A stretch of 33,210 nt of DNA from Streptomyces aurantiacus (GTDB lineage: Bacteria > Actinomycetota > Actinomycetes > Streptomycetales > Streptomycetaceae): assembly GCF_001418335.1 (NCBI RefSeq), contig NZ_LIPP01000023.1, positions 1 through 33,210 of the forward strand, in the 5' to 3' direction. The position numbers were made by a program, and so were the translations under genes. The notes under the pieces are model-generated. The model was not told the origin of the DNA. It saw only the letters and a list, made by a program, of their open reading frames with translations, and made no database searches. This document shows positions 14,580-22,405 of the stretch, in pieces (the stretch's first letter is position 1; each line of letters begins with the position of its first letter).

Positions 14580-15842
14580 TCAGAGACCTCGGCGGGCCGG
14601 GTGCTGTGCCGGGACCGTGGCCTGGGTGGGCTGGCAGAGGACGAGGGCCAGGTCGTCGACGGGTGCGGCGCCCGTGTGGGCGAGGAGCCGGGAGTAGAGG
14701 GTGTCGAGAGCCTGGTCGGGGAGGGGGTCGCGCAGGGCGTGGGCCGCCTCGGTGAGGAAGGGGAAGAGGGTGCCGTCGCAGGCGCGCGCCTCGGTGAGGC
14801 CGTCCGTGTAGAGGAGCAGGCGGTCGCCCGGCTGGAGGCGTACGCGGTACTGGCGCGGATCGGGGCCGAGTCCCAACGGCAGTGTCGTGACGGCCGGTTC
14901 GAGAAGCTCGATGCGCTGGCCGGCACGCAGGGGCGCGGGGTGGCCGCAGTTGACCAGTCGTACCTCGCCCGGCGCGAACTCGGCGAGGAGCGCGGTGACG
15001 AAGTCCTCCGGATCGAGGTCCGGCGCGAGACGTTTGTCCAGGCCGGTGGCGACCTCCGTCAAGTCCGGAACTGTGTAGGCGAGTTCACGGAATCCCGCCA
15101 CCGTTTCGGCGGTCAGCCGGATGGCGTCGAGTCCGTGTCCGCGTACGTCACCGATGAGCACCCGCAGGCCGAACGGTGTCACCGCGACGTCGTACAGGTC
15201 CCCGCCGAGCGTCGACTCGCGCACGGCGCAGTGGTAGCGCGTGGAGATGTGCGTGCCGGCGAGGTTCTGGGAGAGCGGTCGCACGACGGCCGCCTGGGTG
15301 ATCCGGGCGACCTCGCGTACCTCGGCGAGCTTCCTGGTGAGCCGGTCCCGCTGCCGTACGGCGTGCACGGTGAACGCACAGCCGAGCAGCAGCTGCGAGA
15401 GCGTGACGGTGGGCGAGGCCTGGTCGAGGAGCAGCGCGGGCGCGGCGATGAGCACACCGACCGCCGAAGGCGCGAGGAACCGCGCCTCGGAGAGCTTGCG
15501 GAGATCGCCGGTCGCTGCGAGCCGGTGGGCTCCGCGGAGACGGTGTGGACGGCGCGGTGGGCGGGGCACGCCGAGCGGTCCGTCCTCGGGGAGCCGGACG
15601 AGTTCGGGGAACTGCTCGTGTTCAGGAAGCTGCCCCTGCTGGTCGAGCCGATCGATCTGGTCGAGTCGATCGACCTGGACCAGCTGATCGATCTGGACCA
15701 GTTGCTCGACCAGCTGATCGTTCCTGCCGAACCATTCGTTCCTGCCGGACCGTTCGTTCCTGCCGAGCCGATCGTTTCTGTTGGGGCGGTCGGGTCCGCG
15801 GGACCGTCGCCATCCGTCGAGTCGCATCAACATCCGCATCCG
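14580..15842 (-). CDS. Membrane-associated PP2C (SpoIIE-type) phosphatase
   Basis: A 420-aa protein. An unusual N-terminus of about 75 residues is made of hexapeptide repeats (RNDRLG, RNERSG, RNEWFG, then DQLVQV-like units). Two hydrophobic segments follow (FLAPSAVGVLIAAPALLL and LSQLLLGCAFTVHAV), then a basic coil. The C-terminal PP2C/SpoIIE phosphatase domain contains GGDLYDV, IGDVRGHG, LVNCGHPAPL, LLLYTDGLTEAR and DDLALV, so the metal-binding aspartates are present. Such proteins usually dephosphorylate anti-sigma-factor antagonists, though none is encoded in this window. The start is uncertain: ATG 15842, ATG 15836, or GTG 15875. Confidence 0.88.
   Translation of the reverse strand, partial: RMRMLMRLDGWRRSRGPDRPNRNDRLGRNERSGRNEWFGRNDQLVEQLVQIDQLVQVDRLDQIDRLDQQGQLPEHEQFPELVRLPEDGPLGVPRPPRRPHRLRGAHRLAATGDLRKLSEARFLAPSAVGVLIAAPALLLDQASPTVTLSQLLLGCAFTVHAVRQRDRLTRKLAEVREVARITQAAVVRPLSQNLAGTHISTRYHCAVRESTLGGDLYDVAVTPFGLRVLIGDVRGHGLDAIRLTAETVAGFRELAYTVPDLTEVATGLDKRLAPDLDPEDFVTALLAEFAPGEVRLVNCGHPAPLRAGQRIELLEPAVTTLPLGLGPDPRQYRVRLQPGDRLLLYTDGLTEARACDGTLFPFLTEAAHALRDPLPDQALDTLYSRLLAHTGAAPVDDLALVLCQPTQATVPAQHPARRGL
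15721..15792 (-). repeat. 18-bp minisatellite inside the PP2C gene
   Basis: Four consecutive 18-bp units, beginning TTCCTGCCGAACCATTCG on the plus strand (15721-15738) and continuing at 15739, 15757 and 15775. They encode successive R-N-D/E-x-x-G/N hexapeptides. Less regular hexapeptide units (x-Q-L-V-Q-I type) continue through about 15600, giving around eleven units in all. Confidence 0.8.
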
Positions 15843-16232
15843 CTCCGGCAGCCGCGAACGCGGGCACGAACGCACCCGCTCCCGTACTTGCGTTTTCGTA
15901 GTTGCGTTCCCGTGCTTGCGTCCCCCGCTGAGGGTCCGAGGAGCGGTGTCCGGGTGTCCCGGAGGCTTCCTCGCTGTCGCGGGTCATCCGCCTGCCCCGC
16001 CCTTTCTCCTTCTCCGCCACTGCACAACGGTCTCCGAATATCTCCCTCCGCACCCACACTCACGGGGCATTGATCACATTTCGCCGGAATGTGCCCGGAA
16101 CTGACGGCATGGGACCGAGTTCCTGTCCGGGTCGGCGGAGCGGTGCGACGCGGCCCCGCGGTGGCGTCACACTGGCCCGGGTAGCAGGGGCCTGCGGGCT
16201 CGCCGATGTGCTGTGAGGTGAGGGCGTTCGCC
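15843..16232. promoter_or_regulatory. Divergent intergenic region with 14-bp direct repeats
   Basis: About 390 bp separate the PP2C gene and the AfsR-like gene. Three 14-bp direct repeats lie at 15886-15927: ACTTGCGTTTTCGT, AGTTGCGTTCCCGT and GCTTGCGTCCCCCG. They sit 45-85 bp upstream of the phosphatase start and could be operator sites. The rest holds no gene I can support; the open frames there lack family matches and are shadows. Promoter elements are not clear on either strand. Confidence 0.45.
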
Positions 16233-18533
16233 GTGCCGGAGAACTGGACAGCCGCTGGGCGGCCGGGGAATCTGCCGTCGGAGACACGGAGCTTCGTCGG
16301 CAGACGACACGAACTGGCGCGGCTCGACGCGCTGCTGAAACCGGCCGGGGATTACGCCGGAGAGTACGAGCGTCTGGTGACGCTCGTCGGGCCCGGCGGC
16401 GTCGGCAAGACCCGGCTCGCCCTGCGTGCCGCCCGCCGCGCCTGTGACCGGTACCGGGACGGTGTCTGGTTCGTGGAACTCTCTCCGCTGCGGGCCCCGG
16501 GCCTGGTGGGTTTCGCCGTCGTGGAGGCGCTGCGGCTCGCCGACGGGTCGACGTCCCCGGTGACCGAGGTGCTCGCCGAATGGCTGGCGGACAAGGAGGC
16601 ACTGATCGTCCTCGACTCCTGCGAACACGTGCTCCACGACTGCGCCGACCTCGTGCGCGCGCTGCTGCCCGCCGCGCCCGGTGTGCAGTTCCTGGCCACC
16701 ACCCGGGAACACCTCGGTCATCCCTCCGAGGTCCGTGTCGAGGTCGCCCCGCTGCCGGTGCGAGAGGACGCCGGACCTGTCCGGCCGACCCGGCCGACCC
16801 GGCCGACCCGGGCGGCGCCCGTACGGGAGGCACCCGGACCGGCCGGACCGGTCCCTGGCGATCTCGACGGATCAGGCGACGCCGTCGACCTGTTCATCAA
16901 CCGGGCCGGTGAGTTGTCTGCCGGCTTCGCTCTCGACGAGGCCTCGCTCGACACGGTCGCCGCCGTCGCCGCGGTCTGCCGCCGGCTGGACGGGATACCC
17001 CTGGCCATCGAACTGGCCGCGGCCCGCCTCTCCGAACTCTCCCTCGGCGAACTCGACGAACGGCTCGGCAAGCGGCTCGGCAGGGAACTGAGCAAGGAGC
17101 TGAGCAAGGAACTGAGCATGGAGTTGGGCCCGCGGCCGGACAAGGAGTGGGGGGACCCCCTGCCGTCGCCGCTCGACCTCCTCGCCTCGGAGCCCGGCGA
17201 GGGACCGCTGCGGCACCGCACCCTGCGCACAGCCATCGGCTGGAGCCATGAACTGTGCGCGCCTCTGGAGAGGTTGCTGTGGGCAAGGCTCTCCGTGTTC
17301 AACGGCGGCTTCGACCTCGCCGCGGCCGAGGAGGTCTGCTCCGGCGGCCCCCTGCCCGCCGGACGGGTCGCCGCGCTGCTCGACCGGCTCGTCGCGCAGT
17401 CGATCGTGCGGCGCCACCGCACGGACGCCGGCCGCTTCCATCTCCTCGACAGCGTCCGGGAGTACGGCGGCGACTGGCTGCGCGCGCTCGGCGAGGAACG
17501 GGCCCTGCGGCTGCGTCACCTCGACCACTACCGCGGCCTCGCCCGCAGCGGCTGCGCCGAGTGGAACACCAGTCGCCAGGTGCTGTGGTGCGAGCGCACG
17601 GTCACCGAGCGCGCCAACCTCCGCACCGCCATGGACTGCGCGCTGTCCGAGCGCGACGGCCCAGCCGCCCTGAGCATGGCGGCCGACATCGGCTTCCTGT
17701 GGCGCCACTGCGGCTACCTGCGGGACGCCCGGCACTGCCTCGACCAGGTGCTCACCGCCGATCCGGAGCCGGGCCCCGACCTCGTACAGGCCCTGTGGAC
17801 GAGAGGAGCCGTCGCCCTGCTGCAGGGTGACCTGGACGGCGCCGGACGCTGGGCGCCGATGTGCACGGCGGCGGCCGTGGAACTGGGCGACCCCGTGGCG
17901 GTCGTCGCCGCCGCGTACGTCACCGGCGGGCATCTGCTCCTCGTCGGCCGGCTGGCCGAGGCCAAGGTGGTGCTCCGGAGGGCCGAGCGACTGCCGGTCC
18001 GCGACGACTGGCGGGGGTCCGCGCAGCTCCAGGTACGGCTCGCGCTCTCCTTCGCCCATCTGCTGAGCGGGGACCGCGTGCGCTCCCGGCAGGTCGCCGA
18101 CGAGGTCCGCGCGCAGAGCGTGCGGCGCGGCGAGTGCTGGGCGGGCTCCTTCGCCGACTGCTTCCTCGCCCAGGCCGACCTGGACGAGGGTGACCTCCCG
18201 GCGGCGGTGCGCAACGCCCGTACGTCCCTCGTCGGGCACTCGCTGCTGAACAGCACGCTCGGTGTCGCCTTCACCCTCGACGTGCTGGCCTCGGCGGTCG
18301 TCGCGACCGGCGACGGGCACCGGGCGGCCCGCCTGCTCGCCGTCGGCCAGCGCATCTGGGAACGCCTGGGCAGTCCCCACATGGACTCACCGGACCTGAT
18401 CGCCGCACGTCGCGACCGTGAACACCTGGTCCGCCGGGAGATCGGCGAGGAGGCGTACCGGACGGCGTACGCGGAGGGCCTGGCCATGTCGTACGAGCGG
18501 GGCATCGACTACGCGGTGGGGGGCGCCCTCTGA
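16233..18533 (+). CDS. AfsR-like STAND NTPase regulator
   Basis: A 766-aa protein starting at GTG 16233, preceded by GAGGTGAGG at 9-nt spacing (an ATG at 16206 is possible). The N-terminus NLPSETRSFVGRR leads into an NB-ARC/STAND ATPase: Walker A GPGGVGKTRLA, Walker B LIVLDSCEH, ATTREHLG, and the GIPLAIELAAARL motif. The C-terminal half has FHLLDSVREYG and then TPR-like helices. It resembles the ATPase and TPR parts of AfsR and LuxR-type large regulators. No N-terminal SARP/BTAD domain or C-terminal LuxR helix-turn-helix is seen, so it may signal through a partner. Two low-complexity inserts stand out: R-P-T repeats near residue 190 and ELSKELSKELSMEL near residue 290. Confidence 0.85.
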   Translation: MPENWTAAGRPGNLPSETRSFVGRRHELARLDALLKPAGDYAGEYERLVTLVGPGGVGKTRLALRAARRACDRYRDGVWFVELSPLRAPGLVGFAVVEALRLADGSTSPVTEVLAEWLADKEALIVLDSCEHVLHDCADLVRALLPAAPGVQFLATTREHLGHPSEVRVEVAPLPVREDAGPVRPTRPTRPTRAAPVREAPGPAGPVPGDLDGSGDAVDLFINRAGELSAGFALDEASLDTVAAVAAVCRRLDGIPLAIELAAARLSELSLGELDERLGKRLGRELSKELSKELSMELGPRPDKEWGDPLPSPLDLLASEPGEGPLRHRTLRTAIGWSHELCAPLERLLWARLSVFNGGFDLAAAEEVCSGGPLPAGRVAALLDRLVAQSIVRRHRTDAGRFHLLDSVREYGGDWLRALGEERALRLRHLDHYRGLARSGCAEWNTSRQVLWCERTVTERANLRTAMDCALSERDGPAALSMAADIGFLWRHCGYLRDARHCLDQVLTADPEPGPDLVQALWTRGAVALLQGDLDGAGRWAPMCTAAAVELGDPVAVVAAAYVTGGHLLLVGRLAEAKVVLRRAERLPVRDDWRGSAQLQVRLALSFAHLLSGDRVRSRQVADEVRAQSVRRGECWAGSFADCFLAQADLDEGDLPAAVRNARTSLVGHSLLNSTLGVAFTLDVLASAVVATGDGHRAARLLAVGQRIWERLGSPHMDSPDLIAARRDREHLVRREIGEEAYRTAYAEGLAMSYERGIDYAVGGAL

Positions 18534-18560
18534 CGCCGAAGCCCCACAGTCACCAGCCAC

Positions 18561-18578
18561 CCCGGCATGCCTGCCGGG
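18561..18578. terminator. Bidirectional hairpin between convergent genes
   Basis: A perfect 7-bp stem CCCGGCA / TGCCGGG with a 4-nt loop lies between the stop of the AfsR-like gene (18533) and that of the MBL-fold gene (18617). There is no T tract. Stable hairpins without a U-run between convergent genes are common in Streptomyces and probably mark transcript ends. Confidence 0.55.
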
Positions 18579-18587
18579 AAATTGACG

Positions 18588-18623
18588 AGCCGTCAGACAA
18601 GCCGTCAGGTAGGCCGTCAGACA
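18588..18623. repeat. Three 12-bp tandem repeats
   Basis: AGCCGTCAGACA, AGCCGTCAGGTA and GGCCGTCAGACA follow one another directly. The third unit contains the stop codon of the MBL-fold gene (18617-18619), so the array overlaps the gene end. The function is unknown; it may be a recent slippage product. Confidence 0.75.
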
Positions 18624-19639
18624 GCTGTGTACGTCACCGGGTCGCTCCCCGGCACCGCTTCCGCGCGGCCCAGCTTCACCAGTCGGCGCAGATGGGCCTC
18701 CGCCTCCGAGACCGCGATGTTCCTGGAGCCGTACGGGATGTCGGCCCAGGGGCGGTTCCACTCCATCAGCTCGGCGACCTGCCACACGGTGAGCGGGGTG
18801 CCGAGCAGGGCGCGCAGACCGGTGAGACGGTCCTCGTGGTGGTCGAGCAACTCCCGCACACGGGAGGGCGCGTCGGTGAAGGCGTGCAGATGGGCGGGGA
18901 GCACCTCGGCCGGTTCGAGGCCCCCGACCCGCTCCAGGGAGTCGAGGTAGTCGCCGAGCGGATCGGGCACGCTGTCGTCGTCCGGGTCCTCGTAGAGGCC
19001 GATGTGCGGAGTGATCCTCGGCAGGAGGTGATCCCCGGAGAACAGGCGACCGTTGCCCGGCAGTCGGGCGGGATGGGCCTCCTCCAGGTGGAGGCAGACG
19101 TGGCCGGGTGTGTGGCCCGGGGTCCAGATCGCGCGCAGGCGCCGCCCCGGGAGGTCGAGGAGTTCGCCGGGGACGATCTCCCGGTCGGGCAGCGCGGGGG
19201 AGAAGCCGGGGAGCCGGGAGCGGGCGGTGCGCAGCGGCGCCACGTGCTCCTCGGGCGCGCCCGCCGCGGTCAGCTTGTCCGCCATGTACGCGAACCAGAG
19301 TCCGGGCCTCGTCTCGCGCGTCCGTCGCACGATGGAGATGTCGGCGGCGTGCATGGCCACCCACGCGCCCGACGCCTCGCGCACCTTGGCCGACAGTCCG
19401 TGGTGGTCGGGGTGGTGGTGCGTGATCACCACGCCGTGGATCTCCGTGACGGCCGTGCCGCACGCCGAAAGACCCTCGGTGAGCGCGTCCCAGGACGCCG
19501 GATCGTCCCAGCCGGTGTCGATCAGTACCGGTCCGCGGTCGGTGTCCACGACGTACACGAGGGTGTTTCCGAGGGGGTTGTCCGGGATGGGGACCTCGAC
19601 GGACCGTACGCCCCCGCCGTGATCGGTCACATGTGGCAT
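18617..19639 (-). CDS. MBL-fold metallo-hydrolase with C-terminal winged-helix-like domain
   Basis: A 340-aa soluble protein. Residues about 12-250 form a metallo-beta-lactamase fold: GPVLIDTGWDD, the zinc motif THHHPDHHG (HxHxDH), TPGHTPGHVCLHL, LFSGDHLLP and LPAHLHAF supply the expected metal ligands. The C-terminal 90 residues resemble the winged-helix domain found at the end of LACTB2-like hydrolases. The exact substrate cannot be told; hydroxyacyl-thioester or lactone hydrolysis is typical of relatives. The start is supported by GGGGAG 4 nt before the ATG. A KstR-type palindrome lies directly upstream of its -10 (TATAGT), linking it to the TetR gene nearby. Confidence 0.88.
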   Translation of the reverse strand: MPHVTDHGGGVRSVEVPIPDNPLGNTLVYVVDTDRGPVLIDTGWDDPASWDALTEGLSACGTAVTEIHGVVITHHHPDHHGLSAKVREASGAWVAMHAADISIVRRTRETRPGLWFAYMADKLTAAGAPEEHVAPLRTARSRLPGFSPALPDREIVPGELLDLPGRRLRAIWTPGHTPGHVCLHLEEAHPARLPGNGRLFSGDHLLPRITPHIGLYEDPDDDSVPDPLGDYLDSLERVGGLEPAEVLPAHLHAFTDAPSRVRELLDHHEDRLTGLRALLGTPLTVWQVAELMEWNRPWADIPYGSRNIAVSEAEAHLRRLVKLGRAEAVPGSDPVTYTAV

Positions 19640-19674
19640 GGGCTCCCCTGTCGCGGCGCCGTCGGCTCCCGGCC

Positions 19675-19696
19675 ACTATAACTAGAACGAGTTCCT
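19675..19696 (-). promoter_or_regulatory. Promoter -10 and KstR-like operator of the MBL-fold gene
   Basis: On the minus strand AGGAACTCGTTCTA (19696-19683) precedes TATAGT (19680-19675) by 2 bp. The 14-mer matches seven of the eight fixed positions of the mycobacterial KstR motif TnnAACnnGTTnnA. The operator fills the promoter spacer, as expected for a repressor. Confidence 0.6.
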
Positions 19697-19745
19697 ATGT
19701 GAGTGTTCCTGCGTGAGTGCTGTGTGCTCCGTGGACTCCGCCAAG

Positions 19746-19769
19746 TGGAACTGGTATCAGTTCTAGTAT
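19746..19769 (+). promoter_or_regulatory. Promoter -10 and operator region of the aldehyde dehydrogenase gene
   Basis: A perfect inverted repeat GAACTG-gtat-CAGTTC (19748-19763) abuts a -10 TAGTAT (19764-19769). TGGAACTGGTATCA (19746-19759) fits seven of eight fixed positions of the KstR-type motif, and TGGTATCAGTTCTA (19752-19765) fits six. Transcription would start about 65 nt before the ATG. Confidence 0.6.
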
Positions 19770-19840
19770 CTGATGCCCTGTCAGAAACCAGGGCTGGTGT
19801 ATCGCCAGGAACGGGTCAGTCCCCTGAGAGGCAGTCGGTC

Positions 19841-21298
19841 ATGACCGAACTCGTGGAACACGGACAGCTGTTCATCGGCGGGGAGCTGGTCGCTCCCCTG
19901 GGCCGGGACGTCATCGAGGTGGTCTCCCCGCACACCGAGGAGGTCATCGGCCGGGTGCCGCACGCCTCGGCCGGGGACGTCGACCGGGCCGTCGCGGCGG
20001 CGCGCACCGCCTTCGACGAGGGGCCCTGGCCGCGGATGTCCCTCGACGAGCGCATCGAGGTGGTCACCCGGATCAAGGACGCGATCGCCGTACGGCACGA
20101 GGAGATCGCCCGGGTCATCTCCTCCCAGAACGGCTCCCCGTACTCCTGGAGCGTCCTCGCGCAGGCGCTCGGCGCGATGATGGTGTGGGACGCGGCGATC
20201 ACGGTCGCACGGGACTTCACGTACGAGGAGGCCCGCGCCGGAGTGCTCGGGCCCATCCTCGTCAGGCGTGAGCCGGTGGGGGTCGTGGCGGCCGTGATCC
20301 CGTGGAACGTGCCGCAGTTCGTGGCGGCGGCCAAGCTCGCGCCCGCGCTGCTGACCGGCTGCTCGGTCGTGCTCAAGCCGTCGCCCGAGGCGCCGCTGGA
20401 CGCGTACGTACTCGGCGAGATCACGAAGGAGGCCGGGCTGCCGGAGGGCGTGCTGTCCATCCTGCCGGCGGACCGCGAGGTGAGCGAGTACCTCGTCGGG
20501 CATCCCGGGATCGACAAGGTCTCCTTCACGGGGTCGGTCGCGGCGGGCCGGCGCATCATGGAGGTCGCCTCGCGCAACCTCACACGCGTGACACTGGAGT
20601 TGGGCGGGAAGTCGGCGGCCGTGGTCCTGCCGGACGCGGACATCGAGACGTCCGTGCCGAACATCGTCTCGGCGGCCTGGATGAACAACGGCCAGGCGTG
20701 CGTCGCGCAGACCCGCATCCTCCTGCCGCGCTCGCGCTACGACGAGTTCGCGGAGGCGTTCGCGGCGGCGGCGAGCGCGCTGGTGGTCGGCGATCCGCTG
20801 GACCCCGCGACCCAGGTCGGCCCGCTGGTCGCGCGGCGGCAGCGGCAGCGCAGCCTCGACTACATCCGCGTCGGCCAGGAGGAGGGCGCCAAGATCCTCG
20901 TGGGCGGCGGGCGCCCGGCCGGCCTGGACCGCGGCTGGTACGTGGAGCCGACGCTCTTCGGCGACGTCGACAACTCCATGCGGATCGCGCGCGAGGAGAT
21001 CTTCGGCCCGGTGATCTGCCTGCTCCCGTACGGCGACGAGGCGGAGGCGGTCAAGATCGCCAACGACTCCGACTACGGCCTGAGCGGCAGCGTCTGGACG
21101 GCCGACGTGGCCCACGGTGTCGAGGTGGCCCGCCAGGTCCGTACCGGCTCGTACTGCGTCAACACCTTCAGCCTCGACATGCTCGGCCCCTTCGGCGGCT
21201 ACAAGAACTCCGGCCTCGGGCGCGAGTTCGGCCCCGAGGGCTACGGGGAGTACCTGGAGCACAAGATGATCCACCTGCCGGCCGGCTGGGAGGCCTGA
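19841..21298 (+). CDS. NAD(P)-dependent aldehyde dehydrogenase
   Basis: A 485-aa member of the aldehyde dehydrogenase superfamily, of normal length and complete. Key motifs are PWNVPQF (cofactor-binding region), KPSPEAP, FTGSVAAGR, the general-base segment LELGGKSA, the catalytic cysteine in NNGQACVAQTR, and EEIFGPV. It oxidises an aldehyde to an acid in the cytoplasm. Long or terpenoid-derived aldehydes would fit the KstR-like regulation, but the substrate is unknown. The start is ATG 19841 with GAGAGG upstream; an in-frame GTG/ATG extension to 19703 is not conserved-looking and runs over the promoter. The ferredoxin gene follows after 3 nt. Confidence 0.95.
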   Translation: MTELVEHGQLFIGGELVAPLGRDVIEVVSPHTEEVIGRVPHASAGDVDRAVAAARTAFDEGPWPRMSLDERIEVVTRIKDAIAVRHEEIARVISSQNGSPYSWSVLAQALGAMMVWDAAITVARDFTYEEARAGVLGPILVRREPVGVVAAVIPWNVPQFVAAAKLAPALLTGCSVVLKPSPEAPLDAYVLGEITKEAGLPEGVLSILPADREVSEYLVGHPGIDKVSFTGSVAAGRRIMEVASRNLTRVTLELGGKSAAVVLPDADIETSVPNIVSAAWMNNGQACVAQTRILLPRSRYDEFAEAFAAAASALVVGDPLDPATQVGPLVARRQRQRSLDYIRVGQEEGAKILVGGGRPAGLDRGWYVEPTLFGDVDNSMRIAREEIFGPVICLLPYGDEAEAVKIANDSDYGLSGSVWTADVAHGVEVARQVRTGSYCVNTFSLDMLGPFGGYKNSGLGREFGPEGYGEYLEHKMIHLPAGWEA

Positions 21299-21301
21299 GG
21301 G

Positions 21302-21535
21302 ATGGGTGACCGCTGGCACGTCGAGGTCGACCGCTCCCTGTGCATCGGCTCGGCCCAGTGCACCCATCTCGCCCCGACCGCCTTCCACCTCGACTCCGCG
21401 ATGCAGTCCCACCCCGCCGACCCCGAGACCGACGCCAACGAGCGGATCCTGGAGGCGGCCGAGGGCTGCCCGGTGGAGGCGATCATGATCACCTTGCTGG
21501 GCAGCGGGGAGGCGGTGTTCCCTCCGGAGGAGTGA
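21302..21535 (+). CDS. 3Fe-4S ferredoxin
   Basis: A 77-aa ferredoxin. The cluster ligands are C-I-G-S-A-Q-C near residue 14 and CP-V-E-A-I near residue 58. The second cysteine of a 4Fe-4S motif is replaced, giving the single 3Fe-4S form used by actinobacterial cytochromes P450. It starts 3 nt after the aldehyde dehydrogenase stop, so the two are co-transcribed. No P450 or ferredoxin reductase gene is present in this window; the redox partner must lie elsewhere. Confidence 0.93.
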   Translation: MGDRWHVEVDRSLCIGSAQCTHLAPTAFHLDSAMQSHPADPETDANERILEAAEGCPVEAIMITLLGSGEAVFPPEE

Positions 21536-21550
21536 GCGGCGCTGGTCAGT

Positions 21551-21599
21551 CGCCTGCCGCCTGCCGCCTGCCGCCTGTCGTCAGTCGTCAGTCGTCTGT
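21551..21599. repeat. Seven tandem 7-bp units
   Basis: Seven consecutive heptamers: CGCCTGC three times, CGCCTGT, CGTCAGT twice, CGTCTGT. They fill the gap between the ferredoxin stop and the convergent TetR gene, and run into its last codons (stop at 21588-21590, encoding T-D-D). The phase is strict. It may be a slippage tract that also shapes the TetR C-terminus. Confidence 0.8.
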
Positions 21600-22235
21600 C
21601 GACGTCAGGTCGATCAGCCTGCACACCGTCTCGATGTCGATCTTGACCTGGGCGATCGAGGCGCGGCCGGAGAGCCAGGTGATCAGGGCCGAGTGCCAGG
21701 TGTGCTCGATGACGCGGACCGCGGAGAGCTGGGCGGGCGTGGGATCGTCGAGGCCCATGGCGTCGAGGATGATCACCGTGGTCAGGCGGGAGACCTGGTC
21801 CACCTCCGGACTGACGCTGCGGTCCGCGAACGTGAGCGCGCGGACCATCGCGTCGGCGAGATGCGGTTCGCGCTGGAGCGCGCGGAAGGCCCGCATCAGG
21901 GTCTGGGCCACCCGCTCCGCCGCCGTGTCGCCCGTCGGCGGCTTCTTGCGGAGCGTCCCGTGCATGTGGGCCAGCTGGTCCTGCATGGTCGCGACCAGCA
22001 GATGCACCTTCGAGGGGAAGTAGCGGTAGAGCGTGCCCAGGGCCACCTGGGACGACTCCGCCACCTCCCGCATCTGCACCGCGTCGAAGCCGCCCCGGCT
22101 CGCCAGCTGCGCGCTCGCGTGCAGGATGCGCCGGCGCCGTGCCTCCTGGCGCTCGGTGAGCGGGGGAGTGACCGGCTGCGCGGCCCGTATGGGCGACTGC
22201 GCGGCCTTCGCCGCAGGCTTGGCTTCCGCAGGCAT
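21588..22235 (-). CDS. TetR family regulator, KstR-like
   Basis: A 215-aa regulator. After a 27-residue Ala/Pro-rich lead, the TetR DNA-binding domain reads RRRRILHASAQLASRGGFDAVQMREVAESSQVALGTLYRYFPSK. The exact words ASRGG(F/Y)DAVQMR and VGTLYRYFPSKVHLL are hallmarks of KstR, the mycobacterial repressor of sterol-degradation genes. The ligand domain keeps related positions (EVDQVSRL, WHSALITWLSGRAS). KstR-type repressors release DNA on binding acyl-CoA or sterol-CoA ligands. Matching palindromes occur before this gene and in the MBL/aldehyde dehydrogenase promoter region. The ribosome-binding site is weak. Family placement is from remembered sequences, not a search. Confidence 0.88.
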   Translation of the reverse strand: MPAEAKPAAKAAQSPIRAAQPVTPPLTERQEARRRRILHASAQLASRGGFDAVQMREVAESSQVALGTLYRYFPSKVHLLVATMQDQLAHMHGTLRKKPPTGDTAAERVAQTLMRAFRALQREPHLADAMVRALTFADRSVSPEVDQVSRLTTVIILDAMGLDDPTPAQLSAVRVIEHTWHSALITWLSGRASIAQVKIDIETVCRLIDLTSTDD

Positions 22236-22387
22236 GGATCCCGTTCCGTGACGTTCGTACAGCGAAGGGCGGTGAAGACGGTGGGGGTGACAGCAGGGTA
22301 GGCCCGGCCGTGGCGTGAATCACCCGATCCAGCGCTCACAGGTGGGCTACCTGCCGGTAGATTCGGTGCTCCCTGAACGATCAACTC

Positions 22388-22405
22388 TGAAACTTGTTCT
22401 AGATT
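22388..22405 (+). promoter_or_regulatory. KstR-like operator and -10 of the glycosyltransferase operon
   Basis: TGAAACTTGTTCTA (22388-22401) matches all eight fixed positions of the KstR motif TnnAACnnGTTnnA. It overlaps a plus-strand -10, TAGATT (22400-22405), the same geometry as at the aldehyde dehydrogenase promoter. It lies between the divergent TetR and glycosyltransferase genes and may control both. Confidence 0.65.

Noticed and set aside
18387..19676. A 429-aa minus-strand frame overlapping the MBL gene in another phase
   Set aside because: Arg/Pro/Gly-rich shadow of the MBL gene and of the AfsR-like gene end; no recognisable domain.
19781..21412. A 543-aa minus-strand frame opposite the aldehyde dehydrogenase
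   Set aside because: Shadow frame rich in Arg/Asp/Val/Leu with no motifs; the plus-strand gene has all family residues.
21551..21599. CRISPR array
   Set aside because: The units are 7 bp with no spacers; no cas genes are present in the window.
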